Assembly: GCA_030682595.1 (NCBI GenBank)
Contig: JAUXNZ010000320.1
Span: 1 to 14,121 of the forward strand
Direction: 5' to 3'
Length of the DNA stretch: 14,121 bases
DNA from: Rhodocyclaceae bacterium
GTDB taxonomy: Bacteria > Pseudomonadota > Gammaproteobacteria > Burkholderiales > Rhodocyclaceae
Shown: in pieces, positions 7,214-14,121 of the stretch
How positions within the stretch are numbered: the first letter of the stretch is position 1
Layout: every line of letters starts with the position of its first letter
Notes under the pieces: generated by a model
The model's database searches: none
What the model was told of the DNA's origin: nothing
The model's input: the letters and a program-made list of their open reading frames with translations, nothing else
Position numbers and translations under genes: made by a program

Positions 7214-7996
7214 ATGACCTACTGCCTCGCCATCAACGTCAACGACGGCCTCGTCCTTTGTTCCGATTCGCGCACCAACGCGGGCACGGACAACGTCAGC
7301 GTCTATTCCAAGATGCACACCTTCAGCTGGCCGGGCCAGCGCTTCTTCGTGCTGCTCTCCGCCGGCAACCTGGCGACCACCCAGGCCGTCGTCAAGAAGC
7401 TCAACAACGACATCCCCGCCGGGCTGGCGCCCAACCTGCTGACGGTCAACAGCATGCAGGAAGCGGCCGACTACCTTGGCGTCGTCAGCACCCAGGTGCA
7501 GAAGCTGCATACCAGCCGGGACACGGCCACCACCAGTTTCGAGGCGACCTTCGTCTTCGGCGGCCAGATCGCCGGCCAGGCGCCGGAGATGTTCATGGTC
7601 TATCCCCAGGGCAACTACATCCACGAGTCGCGCGAGCATCCCTTCCTGCAGATCGGCGAGATCAAGTATGGCAAACCGATCCTTGACCGGGTCATCAAGC
7701 GCGACGTGTCCCTCGAGCGTGCGGCGCGTTGCGCCCTGGTATCCATGAATTCGACCATCCGCAGCAATGTCACCGTCGGACCGCCGGTGGAACTGCTGAT
7801 CTACGAGCGCGACAGCCTCGACGAAGGCCGGCGCATCTATTTCAGCGAGGACGACCCCTACGCGAGGCAATTGTCCGAACGCTGGAACGAGGGACTGATG
7901 AAGGCTCTGCAGGACCTGCCCCCCTTTCCCTGGGAGACGGAAATGGCAGAAGCCGAGGACGAGGGCCGGGTCCTGAACTTTCCGGGCAGCACCTAA
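7214..7996 (+). CDS. anbu: Anbu: proteasome-type (Ntn-hydrolase) peptidase
   Basis: A 260-residue homologue of proteasome beta subunits and HslV, of the bacterial Anbu family (COG3484). Removal of Met1 exposes Thr2 (MTYCLAINVNDGLVLCSDSR) as the N-terminal nucleophile. Asp18 and Lys33 fall where the proteasome Asp17 and Lys33 are expected, and SAGNLA (49-54) matches the conserved glycine loop. The ATG at 7214 is chosen over one 14 codons upstream because only this start leaves a terminal Thr. No Shine-Dalgarno sequence is visible. Anbu proteins form open-ring assemblies in the cytosol; their physiological substrates are unsettled. The gene diverges from ATP-grasp/alpha-E/protease and is followed 84 bases later by the transglutaminase fusion, the usual Anbu company. 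Hydrolysis of the product made by the neighbouring ligases is an inference from this gene linkage. Confidence 0.95.
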   Translation: MTYCLAINVNDGLVLCSDSRTNAGTDNVSVYSKMHTFSWPGQRFFVLLSAGNLATTQAVVKKLNNDIPAGLAPNLLTVNSMQEAADYLGVVSTQVQKLHTSRDTATTSFEATFVFGGQIAGQAPEMFMVYPQGNYIHESREHPFLQIGEIKYGKPILDRVIKRDVSLERAARCALVSMNSTIRSNVTVGPPVELLIYERDSLDEGRRIYFSEDDPYARQLSERWNEGLMKALQDLPPFPWETEMAEAEDEGRVLNFPGST

Positions 7997-8025
7997 GCTC
8001 CACCGTCCTGCCCCGGCCGACCAGC

Positions 8026-8041
8026 TGGCACGGTCGTTGCA
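8026..8041 (+). promoter_or_regulatory. Predicted sigma-54 (-24/-12) promoter for the transglutaminase gene
   Basis: The sequence TGGCACGGTCGTTGCA matches the sigma-54 consensus TGGCACG-N4-TTGCW at every defined position, in the short gap between anbu and the transglutaminase gene. GG at 8027-8028 and GC at 8039-8040 have the required spacing. The predicted start is about 8052, 29 bases before the ATG at 8081. An activator site, if any, would lie inside the end of anbu; none was recognised by eye. Confidence 0.8.
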
Positions 8042-8051
8042 TGAGTTTTCT

Positions 8052-8071
8052 CCAGTCTCCGAGAGAACTGG
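8052..8071 (+). promoter_or_regulatory. Leader hairpin upstream of the transglutaminase start
   Basis: CCAGTCTC (8052-8059) pairs with GAG-A-ACTGG (8063-8071) across a CGA loop, giving an 8-base-pair stem with one bulged A. It begins at the predicted sigma-54 start site and takes up the only purine-rich, ribosome-site-like stretch (GAGAGA) before the ATG. It might stabilise the mRNA or limit translation. Confidence 0.45.
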
Positions 8072-8080
8072 CAGAAACCC

Positions 8081-11000
8081 ATGTCCATACACGTTGCCAT
8101 CAGGCACACCACACATTACCGCTTCGACCGCCCCATTGCGTTGAGCCCCCACGTGGTGCGGCTGCGGCCCGCGGCCCATAGCCGCACGCCGATCGTCAGT
8201 TACAGTCTGAAGGTCCGCCCCGAGCAGCACTTCATCAACTGGCAGCAGGATCCCTTCGGCAACTACCTGGCGCGCCTGGTCTTTCCCGAAAAAACCAGCG
8301 AACTGCTGGTCGACGTGGAAGTCGTCGCCGACCTGACGGTGATCAATTCCTTCGACTTCTTCGTCGAGGACTCCGCCCGGCAATGGCCTTTCGACTACGA
8401 AGGCATGCTGGCGCAGGACCTCGCGCCCTATCGCGAACTTGAGGCGCCCGGGCCGCTGCTGGCCGCCTTCCTCGCCGATATCCCACGCGACCAGCAACCG
8501 ACGATCGATTTTCTGGTGGCCCTGAACCAGCGGCTGCAGCGTGCGATCGGCTATACGGTACGGCTGGAGCCGGGCGTGCAAAGCTGCGAGCAGACGCTGG
8601 GTTCGGCCATCGGCTCCTGCCGCGACACCGGCTGGCTGCTGGTGCAGGTCCTGCGGCACCTGGGCCTGGCAGCGCGCTTCGTCTCGGGTTACCTGGTGCA
8701 GCTGACGGCCGACGAGAAATCGCTGGACGGGCCGTCCGGGCCGGAGCACGACTTCACCGACCTGCACGCCTGGGCCGAGGTCTACGTACCCGGCGCCGGC
8801 TGGATCGGCCTCGATCCGACCTCGGGGCTCTTCGCCGGCGAGGGACACATTCCGCTCGCCTGCACGCCGCATCCGTCCAGTGCTGCGCCAATCGAGGGCC
8901 TCACCGATCCCTGCGAGGTCGACTTCAGCTTCAGCAACACGGTAACGCGCTTCAAGGAAGACCCACGCGTCACCAAGCCCTACACCGACGCGCAATGGGA
9001 GCGCATCCGCGCGCTTGGCCAGCACGTCGATGCGCGGCTGGCGGCACTGGACGTGCGGCTGACCCAGGGCGGCGAGCCGACCTTCGTCTCGGTCGACGAC
9101 ATGGATGCGCCCGAGTGGACCACCGCCGCGCTGGGCGAGAAGAAACGCGCATTGTCCGAGGTGCTGGCGCGTCGCCTCAAGGCGCGCTTCGCGCCGGGGG
9201 CGTTGCTGCACACGGCGCAGGGCAAGTGGTATCCGGGCGAGCCCCTGCCCCGCTGGGCGCTGGGCATCTTCTGGCGCAAGGACGGCGTGCCGGTCTGGCG
9301 CGACGAAAAGCTGCTGGCGGATCCCGGCCGTGACCATGGCCACGGGGCCGTTGAGGCGCGGCGCTTCGCCGAGACCCTGGCGCGCCACCTCGGCCTGGCC
9401 GGAAGCTGCGTGCAGCCGGCCTTCGAGGATGGACTCCACTACCTGCAGCAGGAAGCCGAGATGCCGGCCAACCTCGATGCCGCGCACGCCGACCTGAAGT
9501 CGCCGGCGGAACGCCGCCGCCTCGCCGCGGCGCTGTCGCGCGGCCTCGACAGTCCGGTCGGCTACCTGCTGCCGCTGGGATGGAGCTGGAACGCCGCAGG
9601 CTGGTATTCCGTACCCTGGGAATTCCGCCGTGGCCAGCTCTACCTGGTACCGGGCGATTCGCCGATGGGCCTGCGCCTGCCGCTGGCCTCGCTGCCCTGG
9701 GTGCCCGAGGACGAAGTGGAACACGAGAGCGAAGCCGACCCGTTCGCACCGCACCTGCCGCTGGCGGATTTTCACGGCGAGGTCGCCGCCCGCTTCAGCC
9801 GCATCGATGGCGCGACGCAGCCGCACCCGGAAATCCACCCGCAGCCGCCGGGCGACAGCGCCAGGAAAAAACTCCAGGTGCCGCACACCGCCCTCTGTAT
9901 CGAGGTACGCGGCGGCTGCCTGCATGTCTTCCTGCCGCCGATGCAGCGCCTCGAACACGCACTGGAGCTGATCGCCGCCATCGAGCACACGGCCGCGGCA
10001 CTCGATCTGCCCGTGGCCGTCGAGGGTTACGCCCCGCCAGGCGATGGTCGCCTGCAGAAGCTGATGGTGACCCCGGATCCGGGGGTCATCGAGGTGAACG
10101 TGCAGCCGGCGGCAAGCTGGGAAGAGCTCGAAACCATCGCGACGACGCTGTACGAGGAGGCACGGCTGTCGCGCCTGGGCACCGAGAAATTCATGCTCGA
10201 CGGCCGCCACAGCGGCACCGGCGGCGGCAACCATGTCACCTTCGGCGCCGCCCGCCCGGCCGACAGCCCCTTCCTGCGGCGTCCGGACCTGCTGCGCAGC
10301 ATCGTCACCTACTGGCAGCACCACCCGAGCCTGTCCTACCTGTTCAGCGGCATGTTCATCGGCCCGACCAGCCAGGCCCCGCGCGTGGACGAGGGTCGCG
10401 CCGAGACGCTGTACGAACTGGAAATCGCCTTCCAGCAGGTGCCCGCAGGAGAGACGCCGCAGCCCTGGCTGGTCGATCGCGTGTTCCGCCACCTGCTCGC
10501 CGACATCACCGGCAACACCCACCGCTCCGAGTTCTGCATCGACAAGCTCTACTCGCCCGACAGCGCGTCGGGACGCCAGGGCCTGCTCGAGTTTCGCGGC
10601 TTCGAGATGCCGCCGCACGCGCGCATGAGCCTGGCGCAGATGCTGCTGCTGCGGGGGCTGGTGGCGCGGTTCTGGGAGACGCCCTATGCCAAACCGCTGG
10701 TGCGCTGGGGCACGGCGCTGCACGACCGCTGGATGCTGCCGCACTACCTCTGGGCCGACCTCAAGGACGTGGTCGGCGAACTGGCCGGCGCCGGCTATGC
10801 CTTCGAGGCGGAATGGTTCGCGCCCTTCCTCGAATTCCGCTTCCCGCGCTACGGCAGCCTGCAACTGGGCGACATCGAAATCGAGGTGCGCGGTGCCATC
10901 GAACCCTGGCACGTGCTGGGTGAAGAGGTGACCGGGCTGGGCACGGCACGCTTCGTCGACTCGTCGGTGGAGCGGGTGCAAGTCAAGGCGACGGGGCTCA

Positions 11001-11380
11001 GCGAGGGCCGCTACGCGCTCGCCTGCAACGGCCGCCGCGTGCCGCTGCGCAGCACCGGCGTGCATGGCGAGTACGTCGCCGGCGTGCGCTACCGCGCCTG
11101 GCAGCCGCCCTCGGGCCTGCATCCCACCATCGGCGTGCACTCGCCGCTGGTGTTCGACCTGTTCGACCTGTGGAACGGCCGCGCCGTCGGCGGCTGCACC
11201 TACCACGTGATGCACCCGGGCGGACGCAACTACGACACCTTCCCGGTGAATGCCTGGGAGGCGGAAGCACGCCGCCACATCCGCTTCCACGCCAGCGGTC
11301 ACACCCCCGGCGGCTATGCGCTGCCGGCGGCGGAAATGCCGGGGGAATACCCGCAGACCCTCGACCTGCGGCGCAGGTAA
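8081..11380 (+). CDS. Transglutaminase-like protease fused to DUF2126 amidoligase-like domain
   Basis: A 1099-residue two-part protein. Residues about 5-85 are the bacterial transglutaminase N-terminal domain. The transglutaminase core carries the triad Cys180 (AIGSCRDTGW), His229 (TDLHAWAEVY) and Asp245 (WIGLDPT). From about residue 320 (RLTQGGEPTFVSVDDMD) to the end is DUF2126, a family assigned to the glutamine-synthetase-like carboxylate-amine ligases. Conserved-looking blocks there are EVNVQP (671-676) and GTGGGNH (712-718), followed by a HPSLSYLFSG segment. One chain may thus hold both a bond-breaking cysteine hydrolase and a bond-making ligase. No signal peptide is present, so it is probably cytosolic. 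The start fits the family N terminus MSIHVAIRHTTHYRF, though the ribosome site is poor. It can be read from its own predicted sigma-54 promoter or through from anbu. The gene is intact; its substrate is unknown. Confidence 0.95.
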   Translation: MSIHVAIRHTTHYRFDRPIALSPHVVRLRPAAHSRTPIVSYSLKVRPEQHFINWQQDPFGNYLARLVFPEKTSELLVDVEVVADLTVINSFDFFVEDSARQWPFDYEGMLAQDLAPYRELEAPGPLLAAFLADIPRDQQPTIDFLVALNQRLQRAIGYTVRLEPGVQSCEQTLGSAIGSCRDTGWLLVQVLRHLGLAARFVSGYLVQLTADEKSLDGPSGPEHDFTDLHAWAEVYVPGAGWIGLDPTSGLFAGEGHIPLACTPHPSSAAPIEGLTDPCEVDFSFSNTVTRFKEDPRVTKPYTDAQWERIRALGQHVDARLAALDVRLTQGGEPTFVSVDDMDAPEWTTAALGEKKRALSEVLARRLKARFAPGALLHTAQGKWYPGEPLPRWALGIFWRKDGVPVWRDEKLLADPGRDHGHGAVEARRFAETLARHLGLAGSCVQPAFEDGLHYLQQEAEMPANLDAAHADLKSPAERRRLAAALSRGLDSPVGYLLPLGWSWNAAGWYSVPWEFRRGQLYLVPGDSPMGLRLPLASLPWVPEDEVEHESEADPFAPHLPLADFHGEVAARFSRIDGATQPHPEIHPQPPGDSARKKLQVPHTALCIEVRGGCLHVFLPPMQRLEHALELIAAIEHTAAALDLPVAVEGYAPPGDGRLQKLMVTPDPGVIEVNVQPAASWEELETIATTLYEEARLSRLGTEKFMLDGRHSGTGGGNHVTFGAARPADSPFLRRPDLLRSIVTYWQHHPSLSYLFSGMFIGPTSQAPRVDEGRAETLYELEIAFQQVPAGETPQPWLVDRVFRHLLADITGNTHRSEFCIDKLYSPDSASGRQGLLEFRGFEMPPHARMSLAQMLLLRGLVARFWETPYAKPLVRWGTALHDRWMLPHYLWADLKDVVGELAGAGYAFEAEWFAPFLEFRFPRYGSLQLGDIEIEVRGAIEPWHVLGEEVTGLGTARFVDSSVERVQVKATGLSEGRYALACNGRRVPLRSTGVHGEYVAGVRYRAWQPPSGLHPTIGVHSPLVFDLFDLWNGRAVGGCTYHVMHPGGRNYDTFPVNAWEAEARRHIRFHASGHTPGGYALPAAEMPGEYPQTLDLRRR

Positions 11381-11422
11381 CATCCTATTTTCCTCTGCAT
11401 GAGGGGAAGCGCCGCCCCGCCA

Positions 11423-11443
11423 GCGCCGACTTTTGTCAGGCGC
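11423..11443. terminator. Possible bidirectional terminator hairpin between convergent genes
   Basis: GCGCCGAC (11423-11430) and GTC-A-GGCGC (11435-11443) form a GC-rich stem with a TTTT loop and one bulge, in the 66-base gap between the transglutaminase and amrS stops. No T-run follows on either strand, so intrinsic termination is doubtful. The position is the main argument. Confidence 0.35.
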
Positions 11444-11446
11444 CCC

Positions 11447-12538
11447 TCATTTACCCAAGTGCACCGGAATGCAGCGCGCGCCGAAAGACTTGTCGAAATG
11501 CCCGAATCGGCCGGCAATCGCCGTGCCGCAGTGTTGGCATTTGCCGAGGTCATCCAGCCGGTAATTGAGGATTTCGTACCAGTCGCGTTCGATGACGGCT
11601 TGCCCACAGCCGGGGCAGAGGGTCGCGTCGCCGGCGCGGTTGTGCACGTTGCCGGTGTAGACGTAGCGCAGTCCTGCTTGCATGGCGATCTCGCGGGCCC
11701 GGGTGAGGGTGGCGGGCGGGGTGGCGGGGGCGTCGAGGAGCTTGTAGTCCGGATGGAAGGCCGAGAAATGCAGCGGTACGTCGGGGCCGAGTTCCTTGTG
11801 GCACCAGTCGGCCAGGGCCTCGATTTCGGTCGCGGAATCGTTCTTGCCGGGGATCAGCAGGGTCGTCAGTTCGATCCAGCAGTCGGTTTCGTGATGCACC
11901 ATGGCGATCAGGTCGAGCACCGGTTGCAGGTGGCCGCCGCAGAGTTTGAAGTAGAACTCGTCGGTGAAGGCCTTGAGGTCGATGTTGGCGGCGTCCAGCT
12001 TGGCATAGAACTCGCGCGCCGCCGGCAGGTGCATGTAGCCGGCGGTGACCGCGACGGTCTTGATGCCGAGGTCGTGGCAGGCGTCGGCGGTGTCCATGGC
12101 GTATTCGGCGAAGATCACCGGGTCGTTGTAGGTGAAGGCGACGCTCTGTGCGCCATAACGCTTTGCCGCCTGTGCGATGGCTGCCGGACTGGCGCTGTCC
12201 ATCAGGGTGTCCATCTCGCGCGATTTGGAGATGTCCCAGTTCTGGCAGAACTTGCAGGCGAGGTTGCAGCCGGCGGTGCCGAAGGAGAGGATGCTGGAGC
12301 CGGGGTAGAAGTGGTTGAGCGGTTTCTTCTCGATGGGGTCGATGCAGAAGCCGGAACTGCGGCCATAGGTGGTGAGGATCATCTGCCCGCCCTGGTTGGC
12401 GCGCACGAAGCAGGCGGCGCGCTGGCCGTCGTGCAGCTTGCAGTCGCGCGGGCAGAGGTCGCACTGGATGCGGCCGTCATCGAGTGTATGCCACCAGCGG
12501 GCGGGTGCGCCGGTCAGTTGTTCTGCGGTTCTTTCCAT
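11447..12538 (-). CDS. amrS: AmmeMemoRadiSam system radical SAM enzyme
   Basis: A 363-residue radical S-adenosylmethionine enzyme. The [4Fe-4S] cluster motif CxxxCxxC is Cys91, Cys95 and Cys98 (GCNLACKFCQNW). Extra cysteines at the N terminus (26, 29, 33, 43) and two CxxC pairs near the C terminus (CPGC, CQHC) probably bind metal, a known trait of this family, which resembles pyruvate-formate-lyase activating enzymes. The gene is last in the amrB > amrA > amrS unit, and its start lies 25 bases inside amrA. A good GAGGTG ribosome site 5 bases before the ATG supports this start. The reaction catalysed by the AmmeMemoRadiSam set is not established here; a radical-based modification of a protein or small molecule is an inference. 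Confidence 0.95.
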   Translation of the reverse strand: MERTAEQLTGAPARWWHTLDDGRIQCDLCPRDCKLHDGQRAACFVRANQGGQMILTTYGRSSGFCIDPIEKKPLNHFYPGSSILSFGTAGCNLACKFCQNWDISKSREMDTLMDSASPAAIAQAAKRYGAQSVAFTYNDPVIFAEYAMDTADACHDLGIKTVAVTAGYMHLPAAREFYAKLDAANIDLKAFTDEFYFKLCGGHLQPVLDLIAMVHHETDCWIELTTLLIPGKNDSATEIEALADWCHKELGPDVPLHFSAFHPDYKLLDAPATPPATLTRAREIAMQAGLRYVYTGNVHNRAGDATLCPGCGQAVIERDWYEILNYRLDDLGKCQHCGTAIAGRFGHFDKSFGARCIPVHLGK

Positions 12539-13068
12539 TTTTGCACCTCGTAGCGGTAGAGCTTCACGTCAGGCGACCAGAAGTCGGCAGTGAACCCGGC
12601 TTTTTGCTTGAGGTGAGCGAAAAATTGTTGCGGCTCGGGCAGGCCTTCCCACACCTGTGGCAGAAAAGTGCCGCGCCGGCCATGACATTCGAGAATCACG
12701 CCGTCGATGTTGGGGCGCAGTTGGCGCAGCGCGTCGGCTTCATCGGTGAAGTGCAGTTCGACCGCCGGGGTCAGCAGCGAGACTTCGACGCGCGTGCGGG
12801 CGAATTCGTCGTGGCGGAGGGGATTGAAGCGCGGATCGCGGAAGGCGGCGGCGCGGGCGTTTTCGCGCACATCGGTGTCGAGCGGCCGCCAGGCTTCCAG
12901 CGAGCCGATGCAGCCGCGCAACTGCCCGTCCAGCATCAGGGTGACGAAGGTGGCGCCGGGTTGTGCGAGTGCCGGGTGGTCGGGTTCGGCCTGGGCTGCT
13001 GCGCCGAATTCGCTGCCGATGGCGTTTTTGGCACGGAGCAGGAGGGCTGCGCCCAATGATTCATCCAT
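12514..13068 (-). CDS. amrA: AmmeMemoRadiSam system protein A (AMMECR1 domain)
   Basis: A 184-residue AMMECR1-domain protein with the family hallmark LRGCIGSLEAWRPL and later blocks RDPRFNPL, VEVSLLTP and GVILECHGRRGTFLPQVWE. It ends YRYEVQKW followed by a short polar tail, as is usual. Its biochemical function is unknown. The start MDESLGAALLLRAK is preferred over an upstream ATG at 13110. It has a GGAG ribosome site 7 bases upstream, aligns with the usual N terminus of the family, and cuts the overlap with amrB from 50 to 8 bases (ATGGATGA). The 3' end overlaps amrS by 25 bases. These overlaps indicate coupled translation of one functional set. Confidence 0.94.
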   Translation of the reverse strand: MDESLGAALLLRAKNAIGSEFGAAAQAEPDHPALAQPGATFVTLMLDGQLRGCIGSLEAWRPLDTDVRENARAAAFRDPRFNPLRHDEFARTRVEVSLLTPAVELHFTDEADALRQLRPNIDGVILECHGRRGTFLPQVWEGLPEPQQFFAHLKQKAGFTADFWSPDVKLYRYEVQKWKEPQNN

Positions 13069-13876
13069 CGCCGTGCTCCATGAAGGCGAAGCTCGCATAG
13101 CCGACGACACGCGATTTGTCGCCGGCCGTGTCGCCGGAATTGCGCAGATCGAGCAGATGGGGCTGCAGGCCGCGCCGCAGGGCGACCTCGATCAGGCCGT
13201 TGATCGGCGTCGCGCCGCAAGCCTGCTCGTGGTCGAGGAGCAGGCGCAGGTGCGTGATTTCGTCGGCGGTGTGCCGATCGCGCCGCTGGGCGTCGGCGTA
13301 AGGATGGTAATGCGAGAGGTCGGAGCTGATGACGATCAATGTTTCCGGTCCGCCCCACAGTAGTTCCAGCACCTCGGCAACTTCGTCGGGAGTCGCATAG
13401 CCGACGGCGAAGGGCACGAGGCTGAAGTCGCCGAGCACCTGTTGCAGGAAGGGCAGTTGCACTTCGAGGGAATGTTCGTCGGCATGGGCATCTTCGAGCC
13501 GCACGACCTGAGGGAGTTGCAGTGCCAGGTCGATGGCCGCGCTGTCAAGTGGCACGCCGCCGAGCGGCGTGGCGAAGACGCGGGACTGCGGCACGGCCAG
13601 ACCGCGCACGGCTACGCGGTGACAGGGGCCGAACAACACGACGCGCGTTATCGTTGCCGCATGGGGCGCAAGCAGCGCAAAAGCGCTTGCCGCGACCGGG
13701 CCGGAGTAAATGTAACCGGCGTGCGGCACGATCAGCGCCTTCGGGGGCGTTTTCGCAATAGTCGGCGCCGGCGGGACGGCGCCAAGCATGGCGCCGAGTT
13801 CCTGACTCAGGGTGGCGGACTCGCCGGGATAGAACATGCCGGCGACAGCGGCGGTGCGGATGCGGTGTGCTTCCAT
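13061..13876 (-). CDS. amrB: AmmeMemoRadiSam system protein B (Memo-like)
   Basis: A 271-residue protein of the Memo/AmrB family, related to extradiol dioxygenase class III folds. The candidate metal-site residues expected from human MEMO1 are present: His52 (VPHAGYIYSG), His86 (FGPCHRV) and Cys220 (EQACGATPI), together with the DLSHYHPY block. The start MEAHRIRTAAVAGMFYPG is the standard family N terminus. It has an AGGA ribosome site 8 bases before the ATG, whereas the longer frame to 13927 adds 17 unrelated residues. It is the first gene of the amr unit. The neighbouring upstream frame (DUF4010 fragment) overlaps it by 70 bases on the same strand, so its promoter either lies inside that gene or amrB is read through from it. 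Confidence 0.94.
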   Translation of the reverse strand: MEAHRIRTAAVAGMFYPGESATLSQELGAMLGAVPPAPTIAKTPPKALIVPHAGYIYSGPVAASAFALLAPHAATITRVVLFGPCHRVAVRGLAVPQSRVFATPLGGVPLDSAAIDLALQLPQVVRLEDAHADEHSLEVQLPFLQQVLGDFSLVPFAVGYATPDEVAEVLELLWGGPETLIVISSDLSHYHPYADAQRRDRHTADEITHLRLLLDHEQACGATPINGLIEVALRRGLQPHLLDLRNSGDTAGDKSRVVGYASFAFMEHGDG

Positions 13877-14121
13877 GATGCCGATCCTTTCTGGCCCATG
13901 CGAAGGGGCGGAGAAGAGCGAACCCAAGCCAACAGGGCAATGCCTACGCTGAATCCTAGTCCAATTACTGCCATTCCGGGCAGAACTCGACGTGGCAGCA
14001 CCCCGCCGCCGATGACGGCGGGTGCGGTAGTCAAGGTTGCCTGGTTGAACGGGCGCAGTGTCGAAAGGGTGATGGCATCGACTTCGGTCATGCCGGAGGC
14101 GAGCGCGACGACCACCATGGT
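13807..14121 (-). CDS. C-terminal part of a DUF4010/MgtC-like membrane protein, possibly decayed
   Basis: The frame is open at the right edge, so only the last 104 residues are visible. The block ASGMTEVDAITLSTLRPFN is characteristic of the DUF4010 region of MgtC/SapB-related membrane proteins, and PRRVLPGMAVIGLGFSVGIALL fits the last membrane helix of that family. Between them, family members normally have about one more hydrophobic helix; here ATLTTAPAV runs straight into IGGGVLP, which suggests an in-frame deletion. After LLAWV the frame continues about 38 residues as Pro/Ser/Ala-rich sequence and overlaps amrB by 70 bases, so the original stop may have been lost. It may be a pseudogene or simply a divergent family member. 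The deletion is judged from memory of the family, not from an alignment. Confidence 0.55.
   Translation of the reverse strand, partial: TMVVVALASGMTEVDAITLSTLRPFNQATLTTAPAVIGGGVLPRRVLPGMAVIGLGFSVGIALLAWVRSSPPLRMGQKGSASWKHTASAPPLSPACSIPASPPP
13998..14025. repeat. GC-rich imperfect inverted repeat at the putative deletion site
   Basis: On the plus strand GCACCCCGCCG (13998-14008) pairs with CGGCGGGTGC (14016-14025) across a 7-base loop, with one bulge. It lies in the DUF4010-like frame at exactly the junction where a membrane helix appears to be missing. It lacks a T-run, so it is not an obvious terminator. Confidence 0.6.

Noticed and set aside
5755..7686. A 643-codon plus-strand frame running antisense to the ATP-grasp gene and into anbu
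   Set aside because: It crosses the divergent promoter region and the anbu start in the wrong frame, and it resembles no family. It is a codon-bias shadow of the ATP-grasp gene.
7741..7800. CACCG / CGGTG inverted repeat inside anbu, considered as an NtrC site for the downstream sigma-54 promoter
   Set aside because: The arms are short and their spacing does not fit the NtrC consensus. It lies within coding sequence and is probably chance.
7178..11383. A 1401-codon open frame on the minus strand, antisense to anbu and the transglutaminase gene
   Set aside because: The plus strand carries two proteins with complete catalytic signatures. The antisense product is low-complexity, rich in His, Arg, Ala and Gln, with no recognised domain, as expected from the wobble bias of GC-rich genes.
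11392..11404. CCTC-TGCAT-GAGG mini-hairpin just after the transglutaminase stop
   Set aside because: Only four base pairs with no T-run; too weak to call a terminator.
13877..13927. Longer amrB start adding 17 residues
   Set aside because: The family begins at MEAHRIRTAAVAGMFYPG, which has its own AGGA ribosome site; the extension has neither.

Overview
The window is GC-rich, densely packed bacterial DNA. The CysS sequence, the L,D-transpeptidase/TPR pair beside it, and the joint presence of an Anbu (proteasome-like) cluster and an AmmeMemoRadiSam operon suggest a betaproteobacterium, perhaps Rhodocyclales or Nitrosomonadales. That placement is inference from protein resemblance; nothing here fixes the genus. 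No rRNA, tRNA, CRISPR array or intact mobile element was seen.

Left part (1-3605): two overlapping minus-strand genes encode a secreted TPR protein with a C-terminal NTF2-like domain and a YkuD-type L,D-transpeptidase that runs off the left edge, a cell-wall pair. They diverge from cysS (cysteinyl-tRNA synthetase). A 256-base gap with only a doubtful 35-residue ORF and a GATC-rich inverted repeat follows.

Centre (3862-11380): a divergent Anbu gene cluster. The minus-strand unit runs circularly permuted ATP-grasp > alpha-E protein > cytosolic trypsin-like serine protease. The plus-strand unit is anbu followed by a 1099-residue transglutaminase-DUF2126 fusion. By family knowledge this set is thought to make and break a peptide or isopeptide bond: the ATP-grasp and DUF2126 domains as carboxylate-amine ligases, the transglutaminase and Anbu as hydrolases. 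Two points stand out. Near-consensus sigma-54 (-24/-12) promoters lie upstream of both the ATP-grasp operon and the transglutaminase gene. A trypsin-like protease sits where related clusters often carry a short stand-alone transglutaminase.

Right part (11447-14121): a tightly overlapping minus-strand operon amrB > amrA > amrS (Memo-like, AMMECR1 and radical-SAM proteins), convergent with the transglutaminase gene. Upstream of it is the C-terminal end of a DUF4010/MgtC-like membrane protein, which enters from the right edge, seems to lack one membrane segment and reads on 70 bases into amrB.

Most other long open frames are antisense or frame-shifted shadows produced by high GC content.
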